Shown here piece after piece: positions 11,181 to 21,165 of a DNA stretch of 64,000 nucleotides. Origin of the DNA: Aricia agestis (lineage: Eukaryota; Arthropoda; Insecta; Lepidoptera; Lycaenidae). The notes below the pieces were generated by a model. That model was given only the letters and a program-made list of their open reading frames with translations, had not been told where the DNA came from and ran no database searches. How positions within the stretch are numbered: the stretch's first letter is position 1; each line of letters starts with the position of its first letter. A program made the position numbers and the translations under genes. The stretch lies in the NCBI RefSeq assembly GCF_905147365.1, contig NC_056408.1, positions 19,158,001-19,222,000 of the forward strand, read 5' to 3'.

Positions 11181-11513
11181 CACAGACATAGATCAAGATA
11201 GATACCGCATGTCGCTCCATATATTATGATGGTGTATGAAAACGAGCGTGCCACTTTTTTCCTACCTACTGTCACGTAGGTACCGATGATAAAAAACGTG
11301 TCCATTAACTAGGCCAACGTTTCTATTTGAATTTCTACAGCTCAATACAGCACTTTTAGGCATTTAGGCATTTTTAAAATTCCGATTGACGACCGATTCC
11401 GGTAGCAGACTAAAGAACAGACTTTCGAAAGACGACGAAGCTCGTCGTTTGGGAACGCGATATGCCACGCGAAGTACATACACATGCGGTATCTACCTTG
11501 ATCTATGTCTGTG
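11181..11513 (-). mobile_element. P-element-like MITE carrying a dead THAP exon
   Basis: 333 bp flanked by a perfect 8-bp duplication, GTCAATTC (11173-11180 and 11514-11521), the size expected of P elements. Inverted ends CACAGACATAGATCAAG and complement. On the minus strand from 11371 it holds MPKCLKVLY followed by a stop and then sequence aligning base by base with the intact THAP exon at 32049-32128. It is an internally deleted derivative of the same family as 31854-34425. Confidence 0.85.
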
Positions 11514-11525
11514 GTCAATTCAGAC

Positions 11526-11648
11526 GGCAGCGCGACGCGTAGATGCATTTCTAAAGTATGGATTTGACAGATTCGCAAGTCGTCTCACGTAATTGAAATT
11601 TGTCAATTCAGTACTTTAGAAATGCATCTACGCGTCGCGTTGCGCTCC
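11526..11648. repeat. Hairpin repeat
   Basis: Inverted arms of about 29 bp (GCGACGCGTAGATGCATTTC ... complement) with a loop of about 60 bp. Starts just outside the P-like MITE and ends about 40 bp beyond the stop codon of ZAD gene A. Confidence 0.7.
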
Positions 11649-11686
11649 GAAATGACCGTAAGTTAATCAGTGACTATACCAAAAAG

Positions 11687-14600
11687 CTAACTATACTCAG
11701 GGTGCTGGCTCTTCATGTGCCCCTTCAGGCTGCAGTTCTGTATGAAGGCCTGCCCGCACACGTGGCAGCGGTACCGCCTGTCGTTGGTGTGTATCCGGAT
11801 GTGGTACTTCAGCGTCTTCAATCGAGGGTAGGACTTGCCGCAGATCTTGCAGCTGAAGTTCCTCTCGCCGGTGTGAGTCGGCATGTGGTTGGTGAGCGCG
11901 AACCGCGTGAAGAAGCGCTGCCCGCACGTTTGACATTCATACCTGGGGGGAAGAGGCAATATTACGTGAGTTTAGAAACTTTAGATGTGCGCGTTTTGGG
12001 CGCGCGGATTCAGCTTGCGTGTTTTCCCAAACGGTACAGCCGAGCCGAAAACGCGCACGTCCGAACGCGCCGTACAGGTTAACATATTTTATGAGACCAC
12101 TCAGACCACACTATCCGAAATTAAACTGCAGCATAACGACGCGACACGACACGGACAAACATTCTTTGTATGAAGTCGTAAAGGTAAGCCGGAGTACGCG
12201 ACACAAATGACAAAACGTCAGTACCGTGGAACGTGAAGTGTCTCGTCGCGCCGCTACATTCTAGTGTCGCTTAGTGCGACCTTTAGTACACCGATGCTGC
12301 AAACCTCGAAACAGCAGTGGCGTAGTCAGTAGATCTCATAAATCTTAGGCCACGGAGACGAAATCAGCAGGCAGTGATGCGGCGCGGGAGCGGCGCGTTC
12401 CAATGCATAGGTTTATATGGGACTGGCCTTGAACGCAGCGGCGCGGATAGCGGCGCGCGGCGTACCAAACGGCTTCCCGCGCCGCCGCCACCGCCCCCGC
12501 CCCGCTGCCCGCAAAATTCGAGGCTGAAGCCTTAATGTTGCATCTCGCTCTATTCCTTTTGTGCTTTTTCGCGGTTCATAGAGGGACAAGGTATTAAGGA
12601 CATCAAAGATAAGAACAGGGCCTGATCTAGCTAATTATCCGCTCCGGGCAAAGATAATTATTGCCGCCCTTGACGTACAGAAAACCATACAAATCATAAG
12701 CTACTTTTGTTGGAGGATAATGGGGGAATATTTAAGTATACTGTAAAATACTTAAAATATATTTCCACTATCCAACCTATAATTTTCAAACTTGGGTGGT
12801 GGATGGTTAATGGCTAGGTTGGAAGATAGGAATAAGTCATTTTGCCGCCCCTCAATTTTGCCGCTCTAGGCAAATGCCCGGCTCGCCCCCCCTTAGATCG
12901 GGGCTGGATAAGAAATACGAAACTGTAGGTAATGCAGAAGCGACGCGACACTTCACGGCAAAATTTTCATTCTTCTATAATCCGATGATAAAGATGAATG
13001 AAGTTCATCAAAGTACATGGGCGGATTTTTTTTTATGAGTACCGTATCGGCCACTTTAATTTTAGCCTTATGTGCGAACTCTGCCGCCCCCTTAGGACGC
13101 CATAGGAAGCTGCCGCCCATAGACCTATAATACTGCCTATAATAATATATAGGTACATAAATCCAAAGCTGTCAAAGTCCTGTAAAAAACCTGTCTGCAA
13201 TTCCAAAAAAAAAAAAGATAACTCCTAACCTGTAATCCTTCAAATGCACCTTCCGTTTATGCAGGGTGACGTTGCGGCGCGTGTCGAAGGTCATGTCGCA
13301 GACGCCGCACGGGAAGCTCAGCGGCGCCTCTCCGTGCACCTCCACCAGGTGCTTGAGCTTCTGCGGGTACGACATCAGCATCACGTCGCACTTGGGGCAA
13401 TACACTCTCCCTGGAATACGACATGAGTTTCAACTTTTCAGTTCATTTCAGGGTCTTAGGCTGGCTGGCTGGTTATAGACCGACTGCAAGATGCGGTTGC
13501 CGCACGGCGATCTGCAGTTTCCATACTAAATTCATATCCGCAATACACGATCTGCTCAAACAATGGTTATGTATAGTCGACTGCATGATGCGGTCGTGAT
13601 GCAGTCGTGTACGACTTCATCGCGACCGCTCTAGATTAGAGCAGTCGGTCTCGACTCTAACTTGCGGTCCGTCTATGGCATGTCTTAGTGATAGAGAAAT
13701 TCTAATTATAGTGCACTAGTCGATGCCCGCAACTCCGTTGCGCCAAATTCGTTTATCGCGCGGGAACTGTACATTTTTCCGGGATAAAAAGTATCCTATG
13801 TCTTTTTCCGGGACTCAAATTATCTCTATACCCACCAAAACCGGTTTGGGCGTGAAGAGGCAACAGACAGACAGACAGACGGACGGACCGACACGGATAG
13901 ACAACTACCTCTTTATCCAAACCACAGAACCGATTTTGCTGGGTACGGGGATACCTTCTCGCACGATACACGAATTTCGACACAACGGAGTTTCGGGCGT
14001 CATATATTATTTTTCAACCTTTTCTGATAGTATCATTTCTATCAATATATCATGCAATGAAAACCAAAGCACCCTACCTTTCTTATTATGTACCCTATCG
14101 ACGTGTAGATCTCTATTGTACACCGCCTTGAAGACCTTCCCGCAGGTGGGACAAGGGTACTCGGTGGTCTCGTGTTTCTGCTGGTGCATCACGAAGCGGC
14201 CGCGGTCCACGAAGCCCATCCCGCACTGCTCGCACACATAGTTGCTGAAGTGCTGGTTCATGTGCTTGTTCAGAGCATGGAAGTAGGGAAACACGGCGTC
14301 GCACAGGGCGCACTTCACCACCGCCTTGGTGAATTTGAACGGCAGCACAGAGTCTCGGTGGTTAAAGTAGTAGTTCTTGGCGTGGACGTCGCTGATGTGA
14401 CGCTTGAACTGCTCCAATGTATCGATTTTCTGCTCGCAGAGCCTACAATCGATTCTCGTCAGCTCGACTTTAAGCATGTTCTTGTAGTCGATGAGTTTAA
14501 ATTTCTTCGGGTCGTGGATTCGTTCCGTGTGTTCTCTCAGCGCCTCGATGTCCGTAAAGTGCTGCCCACAGTAGTAGCATAAGAGGTAGTTGTGGCGGCA

Positions 14601-17600
14601 CTTGAAGGGGCAAACGTAGGAGTTCTCGACCAGAGTCTGAATGTTCCACTCCGTTTTATGCGACGCGTCTTGCTCGCGAATCTTCGACTGTATTATTTGC
14701 ATGCTTCCTGAAAAATATCAAACATTTTTAATCTGCGTAAGTCTGTTATTCTCTGTACAATTTTTTTAGTAAGGCGGTAAGTGTAATAAAATAGTATTAC
14801 GATCATTTATCTTCTTTGAGCTCTCCGTTTTCTGGGGTTTCCGAGAAAAAACGAAAGACTTTAAGGGCATATTATCAGAATTTGAGCTGCTGGGTCTCCT
14901 CTTAATAATATCGTTTTTAATGTCTCCTGAAAAAATAAAGTATGGTATTATATATCTTATAATCATTGACTGAATGTCAATGTTACTCGGACTCGCAGAT
15001 CGCAAAACCTAATATAAAAAAGCGGGACAAAGCAACCAGTTTAATTGAACATTTTTGAACATTTGTATGGTCTGACACCCTGAAAAAGACTGTGTGATGT
15101 GTCTATCAGAACACCATACCTGTGGCTCAGTGGTTGAGCTTGTGCCTGACAGTTCAAATATATTAAACGTAGGTCACTACTTGCAACTCCCAAATCGTGC
15201 CAAAAGGCGATTAATACATACATTTAAGTTTTGTTTCCATGGTTTTTGGCTTTGCTTGTAGTTATAATTTTAAAAAAATTACCATTGTCATCAGATTGTG
15301 AGTCATCATCTGACAACGGGGAGGGTGGGACAGGAGAACCTTCATCGACGATCATATCCTCCGATTGCTTCTCAATCTTTATAGTAGTTTGTATTGTAGG
15401 CATCTCTATTGGAACCTCTTCTATTTCAATCCGTTGTCGTGCTTCAATTTTATTTCCTACAACTGTACTTTTTTTATTACTTATTAGTTATTAACTTATT
15501 ACTTTTTTTTAAAGCAGCAAGGATTATTTTTAAATTTTGGATATTTAGTGAAGAATATTAAGGTTGGGTTGCACCAGAGGCGTGGTTATAAGATAAGATA
15601 AGCCTTTATTCACAACAATTATTTTACATTTACATAATTACACAAAACAAAATTATTTCCTTGTTGGTTGTCTTACGACAGGCCTCTTCCAGATTATGCC
15701 ACATAGTCCTGCCTTTGCAATCTCTTCTCCAGTTCTTTGGTAGGTCATCTTCCCACCTTTTACATTGCCTTCCTTGTTTTCTTTTTCCATTCCTTGGGTA
15801 CCATTCTGTTAGACATTTGGTCCACTTTTCTTTGTTGGACCTCATCATATGTCCCGTCCAGCGCCATTTAAGGGTTTTGACTTTTTTCATTATATCTGTT
15901 ACTTTTGTTATATTCCGTAGATCGCTTAGTTTCCATCTATCTTTTAGTTTTACGCCTATCATACTTCTTTCCATACTTTGTTGACATACCTTTAATTTAT
16001 GGATGTTCCTTTCTGTCATACTCCAAGTTTGGCGTCCGTAAGTCAGCACCGGAAGGATACATGTGTCAAATATTTTTGCTTTTTGTCGTATTGGTATTTT
16101 TTCGTTTTTCAGTACCTCTTTTAGAGACCAGTATCTTGACCAGCTATTTGTTATCCTTCTTTCAATCTCTTTTGACATCAAATTCGTGGGTGATATAATG
16201 TGGCCGAGATACACATATTCATCAACATATTCAATTTTCTGGTTTGCTACTACTATTGCATCTTTATTTCTGTTGGTCATAACTTTTGTTTTACTGGCAT
16301 TCATGGACAACCCAGCTTTTAGGCTTTCGGCGGATAATTCATTGAGCATTTTTTGCAGTTCTGCTGGTGTTTTTGCAAATAATACTAAATCATCGGCGAA
16401 CCTGAGGTGTGTTAGGTTTTGTCCATTTATGTTGATGCCATTGTTTTCCCAGTCTAATCTTCTAAAAATGTCTTCTAGAACAGCCGTAAACAATTTTGGG
16501 GATAAAGGGTCTCCTTGCCTTACTCCCTTATGGATTTTAAACTCTTCGCCTATTCCTTCTAGCTGTATTCGTGCTGTGTTGTGATTGTAAAATTTTTTAA
16601 TTATGTTTATATATTTTTGTTGTATTCCTTGCTTTTGAAGGGCTTTATAGATAGAAGTGTGAATTAGCGAGTCAAAGGCTTTATTATAGTCCACGAATCC
16701 GATATAATATGGTTGTCCATACTCTTTATGTTTTTCTATCAATTGCTTTAGAGAATGAATATGGTCAACAGTCGAGAAATCGTTACGGAACGGCCTGTTC
16801 TTTTGGTTGTTGTTCATCTAGGTTTTTTGTTAGGCGGTCTAGGATAATTTTACTGAAGATTTTATAAGTATTCGCCATTAGACTTATGGGCCTGTAATTA
16901 TCGATTTTGTTTTTGTCCCCCTTTTTGTGGATAAGTATTATAGTTGATTTTGTCCATTGTTGAGGTATGGTTTCTGTTGTAATAATCGTGTTAAAGAGCT
17001 CTGTTAGAGGCTGCACTAAAACATCTGCTAATCCTTTTAGAAGTTCATTTGTTATCATGTCCTCGCCGGGTGCTTTATTGTTTTTTTGGGACATAATGGC
17101 TTTTCTAGTTTCTGCCGGAAGTATGTCTGGGACTTTTCCCTCGTTTATATTGCAGTGGATTGAATCATTGTTGTCTGTTCTTGTTTCCGGTAAGTTATGT
17201 AAGTTTCGGTAAAAATCTGTAGCTGTTTTATTTATTGTTTCTCTTTTCTTAGTTAACATTTCATCACCTTTTCTGTTTTTTGTTTTAATTTCAGGAATCC
17301 ATTCTTTGTATTCTTTTAGAGTTTTAAGTGCTTTCTTTATTCCTCCTGTTTTTCCTATTTCTTGTCTAATACGTGTCAATCTTAATGCTTTGTTATGTTT
17401 CCTTATATTTATATTAATTTTTTTGCTGATATCTTCTATTTCTTTGAGATTGTTTTTTCGATCTTTAGCCCTCTTCTAATTTCCATGAGTTTTTTGGCTT
17501 CTTGTCCTAGCTTGTCTTTTGCTTTATGTTGGGTTCTTATTTTATTTGCTATGGATGTAATGGACTTTTCTAGTATGTTGTATTTTTCTTGTATGTTGTT

Positions 17601-20600
17601 GCTGTCTGCTAGTGTTTCGATATTTTTTTGGAGTTCTAACAATACTTCTGCCGGAAGAGGATTTGGGATGTTAGACATTGTTGATTTCCCTAATTTACTT
17701 CTTGGTCTCTTTTGGCTTATGTACATAGTGGCTCTTACCATTCTATGATTTGTACTGAAGTTGAGTTTGTTAATCACTTCTACGTTATTGAAATGTGATG
17801 GGAAATTGGTGAGTATGTAATCTATTACATTAGTGTGCTTGCCATCGGGAGAAATCCAGGTCCATTGTCGCGATGGTTTTCTTTTGTAGAATCCATTCAT
17901 AATTTTCAGGTTGTTTTCATGGGCCAGTTCTACTAGCTTGTAACCATTAGAATTTCTTTTGCCTCTGCTATATTTACCTATAATATTTTCTTCACCACAT
18001 TCTTGCTTCCCTAATTGGCTGTTAAAATCTCCCATGACAATTTTTTGTTTATAAGATTCTATTAAAGTGTCATTTAAGGTTTTATAAAATGTTTCCTTTT
18101 CTTTCTCGTTCATTTGTTCTGTGGGTGCGTAGGCCTGTATGATAGACCAGGATGATTTATGGTTTGGTATGTTGATGTTTAATATTGCGATACGATCTGA
18201 TTTGCTTTTGAATTCTATAATTTTTTTCTTTGTTTTTTAATTATGAAGCCCACTCCATGCATTCCTTGTCTCTCTCCTTTGTAGTATAGAATGTAGTCTG
18301 GGTATTCTCGTATTTCTTCGCCCATTCTTCGCACTTCACTAAGTCCTAATATGTCCCATTTGATTAAACTTAGGGCTTCTTCCAGTTCTAATAATTTTTC
18401 GTCTGTTCGTAATGTTCTGGTGTTTAGTGTTGCTATGTGTATTTTTTTTACCTCTGGAGGGTTTTGGTCTAATTTCCCACGGGTACCAGCCGGATTGGGA
18501 AATGTATTCTTTGTTGGTTTTTTTACGATTTTTCCTGTGATTTTGGCTCCCCGTAGAGCGAAGTGGGTTTTGGGTCGTTGCTGGGTCTTGGACGAAATAT
18601 GTCGAACCTCTTATTTATTTTGTATGGTGTTGACATTTTTTTCCCTGTAGTTTCGGTTAATGGAGATTTGGATGGTGATCTTTTTCTTTTGTTTTCAGGG
18701 TCTTTAGATTTTTTTACGATGAGCTTATCATATTTTATGTATGCTATATTTCCTTTTTTTTTGCTCCATTTCCATCTCTTTCTTGAGCTCTTTCCTCTTT
18801 ATAATCACCTCTTTGGGGTAATCAGGTGTGGCGTATATTCCTGATGGGAATTGTTTTTTGTTGTTAAGGATTTGACTTTTGCGCCATGCAAGGGTAAGAT
18901 TTACCCGGATGGGCCTAGTTTTTCCTTCAAGTTTTTTTCCTAGTCGCATCATATCACTGATCCCTAGTTTTTCCTTCAAGTTTTTTTCCTAGTCGCATCA
19001 TATCACTGATCTCCCATTCATCCCACTCTCTTATCCCAGTGTTTGAGCTTATTTGGTTTAGTGTGTATAAGACTTTCTCTCTAAGTTCCTCGCTGTTCGT
19101 CTCTGACTCAGTAATCCCATGGAAGATAATGTTATTTCTCCTCACTTCTTTTTCGAGCATGGTTACCTTATTTTTGAGGGTTGATACTTCTTCTTTTAGC
19201 TTTTGGTTTTCTTGCAGCACTGGTTGGAGTTTTTCATCTAATGTAGCAGCCATATTCGAGGAGTATTTCAGGAAAAGTTCTTCTGTTTCTTTTTTGAAAT
19301 TCGCTTTCATTTCGTCCATTTTATTCAGAATCAACTTAAGCTGTTCCTCCATGATGATGGTCTTTCCTTGATTCGGTTTTTTAGTTTTGAATTTTGAATA
19401 TTAAATAATTATGATAATATTGGTACTTGTATATTCCACTTTGGTAGATTTTTATTTTATTTCCTGGTATCCCTTATTTGTCTATGGCACCACTATAGTT
19501 GTAGTCTGTGGTTATTGTCCGTCAATGTCAGCTGTCAGGTATTTGCGTGTCACTTATTTCCATATTCTCATATGACATCTGTCAATTTTTCCGGTTATAG
19601 TTAAAGTCAAAGTTAGTTGGTGCAACCCAGTCTAATAAACTTTAATTTACTTATATATACAGTATTTCATTATTCACAACTATCATATTATTGTGGTAGA
19701 CAGACCTTTTTCTTCTCTAGTATATACTTTTGCTTTTAGAAATGTTTCCTCACACTTTATGACTTGCTGTCGGAAGCTGCAAGCTTCTCTAAGGCGCTGT
19801 ACACAAGTTGCACACACCAATCTTTCAGTGGGCTTGCCATCCAAATGAGACAACTACAACATACAAAATCAGATATGATATGAACATCAGTGAAAATTAT
19901 TATAATATTTTAAATTTGTTTTTGTCTAAACAATGACCTATTTAATAATTAAAATATTGTATACTAAGAATATTATCACCACATTATAATTATTAAACAT
20001 GTAATAAATTAAAAATCTCAACCAAAATAAAATTTGAAATGTTGTTGATTCTAAATAATAATAAATAAGTATTTAAATCGTTTTTTGTTATTTCCACCAA
20101 TCTTACACCTATAGGTTTCTGGATTTTTAGGGTTCCGTAATCAACAAGGAACCCTTATAGTTTCAGTCTGTCCGTCTGTCTGTCTGTCCGCGGTTTTGCT
20201 CAAAAACTATAGGACCTACAAAGCTGTAATCTGGCATGAATGCACATATTAATGATGCCGACAAAATGGTACATTATATCTTAAAAAAAATGTTATTAAT
20301 ATTATGTATAACTGAATGTCGGACACATTACAAGGTGTATGTGTAAACAGTTAAGAATTAATTTAGTTTTTAACACATGGAATTTTTGTGAAATAAATTA
20401 GCTGGCACTGCTGGCAGCATCTTTTAGTTTTTAACATATGGAATTTTTGTCCAATAAATTAGCTGGCACTGCTGGCAGCATCTAGACCTAGTATTCTTCT
20501 TCGTCTTTTTGATTAGGGCTCCAGATCTAGTATTACAAATATTAAAATGTTGATACTTTACCAATAGACCAAAGCACTCCATTAACATGTCCGAATATAT

Positions 20601-20714
20601 TTCCTTAAGAGTAGAGTTTTCATACTCATAATTTAATAATCGGCATTTTTTTAACGCTCCACAACATCGACATATTCCTGGATCTATTATTGGACCTTTT
20701 CTTTTCGTTGTCAT
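11687..20714 (-). CDS. ZAD-C2H2 zinc-finger protein, gene A
   Basis: Seven exons: 20714-20562, 19853-19706, 15456-15283, 14926-14801, 14707-14078, 13410-13230 and 11942-11687. Every junction is GT-AG and the phases agree, giving 555 aa with no stops. Exons 1-2 form a ZAD domain (C15-x2-C18, then CATC in VCATCVQRLREA), a protein-protein dimerisation module of insect zinc-finger factors. Exons 3-4 are a linker, partly acidic (DDDSQSDDN). Exons 5-7 hold ten C2H2 fingers, including YPCPTCGKVF, YECQTCGQRF and FSCKICGKSYP. Introns fall in the linkers between fingers 5/6 and 7/8. A sequence-specific nuclear DNA-binding regulator is inferred; target unknown. Intron 2 carries an RTE LINE and intron 6 a hAT MITE. 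Closest relative in the window is gene B. Confidence 0.92.
12180..12540. repeat. GC-rich repeat in gene A intron 6
   Basis: GC-rich block (GCGGCGCGGGAGCGGCGCG near 12380 and GGCGCGCGGCG near 12450) on an AT-rich background, reminiscent of GC-rich lepidopteran MITEs. Ends not resolved. Confidence 0.4.
12616..12906. mobile_element. hAT MITE with 8-bp duplication GATAAGAA
   Basis: 291 bp, ends CAGGGCCTGATCTAG and the near-complement of CTTAGATCGGGGCTG. Flanked by GATAAGAA at 12608-12615 and 12907-12914. Contains repeated TTGCCGCCC motifs. Confidence 0.85.
13477..13651. repeat. MITE with AGACCGACTGC ends
   Basis: Inverted ends AGACCGACTGC and GCAGTCGGTCT, with inner GATGCGGT repeats. Lies in gene A intron 5. 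Confidence 0.6.
13715..13890 (+). repeat. ACTAGCTG-type interspersed repeat
   Basis: Starts ACTAGTCGATGCCCGCAAC, contains CCGGGATAAAAAGTATCC and ends in CAGACAGACAGAC. Same family as 32521, 45647 and 59515. Confidence 0.75.
15105..15215 (+). repeat. tRNA-derived SINE fragment
   Basis: Has GTGGCTCAGTGGTTGAGC, like a pol III A box, but the B box is degenerate. A relic, not a tRNA gene. Confidence 0.5.
15630..18470 (-). pseudogene. RTE LINE ORF2: endonuclease and reverse transcriptase
   Basis: The AP-type endonuclease begins near IHIATLNTRTLRTDEK and continues WDILGLSEVRR and GVGFIIKK, then IVMGDFNSQLGK and NVIDYILT. Reverse transcriptase motifs follow: GDKNKIDNYRPISLM, IGFVDYNKAFDS, GVRQGDPLSPKLF and LRFADDLVLF (the catalytic Asp pair). 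The C-terminus has LKWRWTGHMMR and RWEDDL, typical of RTE-clade elements. Frameshifts occur near 18235, 17400 and 16800, so no full-length protein can be made. ORF2 normally nicks target DNA and copies its RNA into it. Confidence 0.88.
18728..19352 (-). pseudogene. LINE ORF1 coiled-coil protein, frameshifted by a tandem duplication
   Basis: Starts MEEQLKLILNKMDEMKANF. A long heptad coiled coil follows (LKEEVSTLKNKVTMLEKEV), then an RNA-binding-like part (RPIRVNLTLAWRK, YPKEVIIKRKELKK). The peptide SDMMRLGKKLEGKTR occurs twice in different frames because 49 bp are duplicated in tandem (18914-18962 and 18963-19011). 49 is not a multiple of 3, so the duplication itself broke the frame. Confidence 0.8.
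18914..19011. repeat. Perfect 49-bp tandem duplication
   Basis: Two adjacent identical 49-bp copies inside LINE ORF1. Identity suggests a recent event or an assembly error. Confidence 0.9.
20128..20290 (+). repeat. AGGGTTCCGTA-type interspersed repeat
   Basis: AGGGTTCCGTAATCAACAAG, then GTCTGTCCGTCTGTCTGTC and TTTTGCTCAAAAACTATAGG. In gene A intron 1. Confidence 0.7.
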
Positions 20715-21165
20715 CCTATATATTGTGTTATGTTTTGCACAATATAAAAACTATCCAAACCTTATTTACTAAAATTATTTTTTAACATGTAGGTAATAAA
20801 AATCGCGTGACTCGAGAGATTTAGAAATTATTGTGATTGTTTTCTTCTGATTTTGACAAATGTCTTCTTCTTCTTCTTCTTTGACAAATATCTTTCTTCT
20901 ACTTCTTATTTAAAAATGGCCCCGTAGTGAAATGTCTATCAGTCATGCTCATGTCAGTCAAGTCATATGTCAGTTTTCAATTTATGACAGAAAAAGCGCG
21001 GGAACTTGCAAAGGGCGGACGCGGTATTTTTTCGGAAAATTTTAAAATTCTTTTTATCTATAATTAGTTAATTAAATAGTGAAGTTTTAGTTTTATTTTT
21101 TCTTTCTTGTAGTTTATATTCATTTTATTTGGTATTTATTTTTTAACGTAGTTAATAAGAATATT

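Larger units (their letters stand above)
15597..19610 (-). mobile_element. RTE-type LINE (non-LTR retrotransposon), inactive
   Basis: About 4 kb. Order on the minus strand: coiled-coil ORF1 (19352-18728), endonuclease (about 18470-17436), reverse transcriptase (17379-15630), and a 3' end finishing in repeats of TTATC as is usual for RTE/CR1-like LINEs. Frameshifts separate the frames. It sits in intron 2 of gene A, and the short inverted sequences GGGTTGCACCA (15566-15576) and TGGTGCAACCC (about 19619-19629) lie just outside it. Confidence 0.85.

Noticed and set aside
11600..12082. Plus-strand 160-aa open frame
   Set aside because: It is the complement of the last exon of ZAD gene A; finger periodicity explains the open frame.
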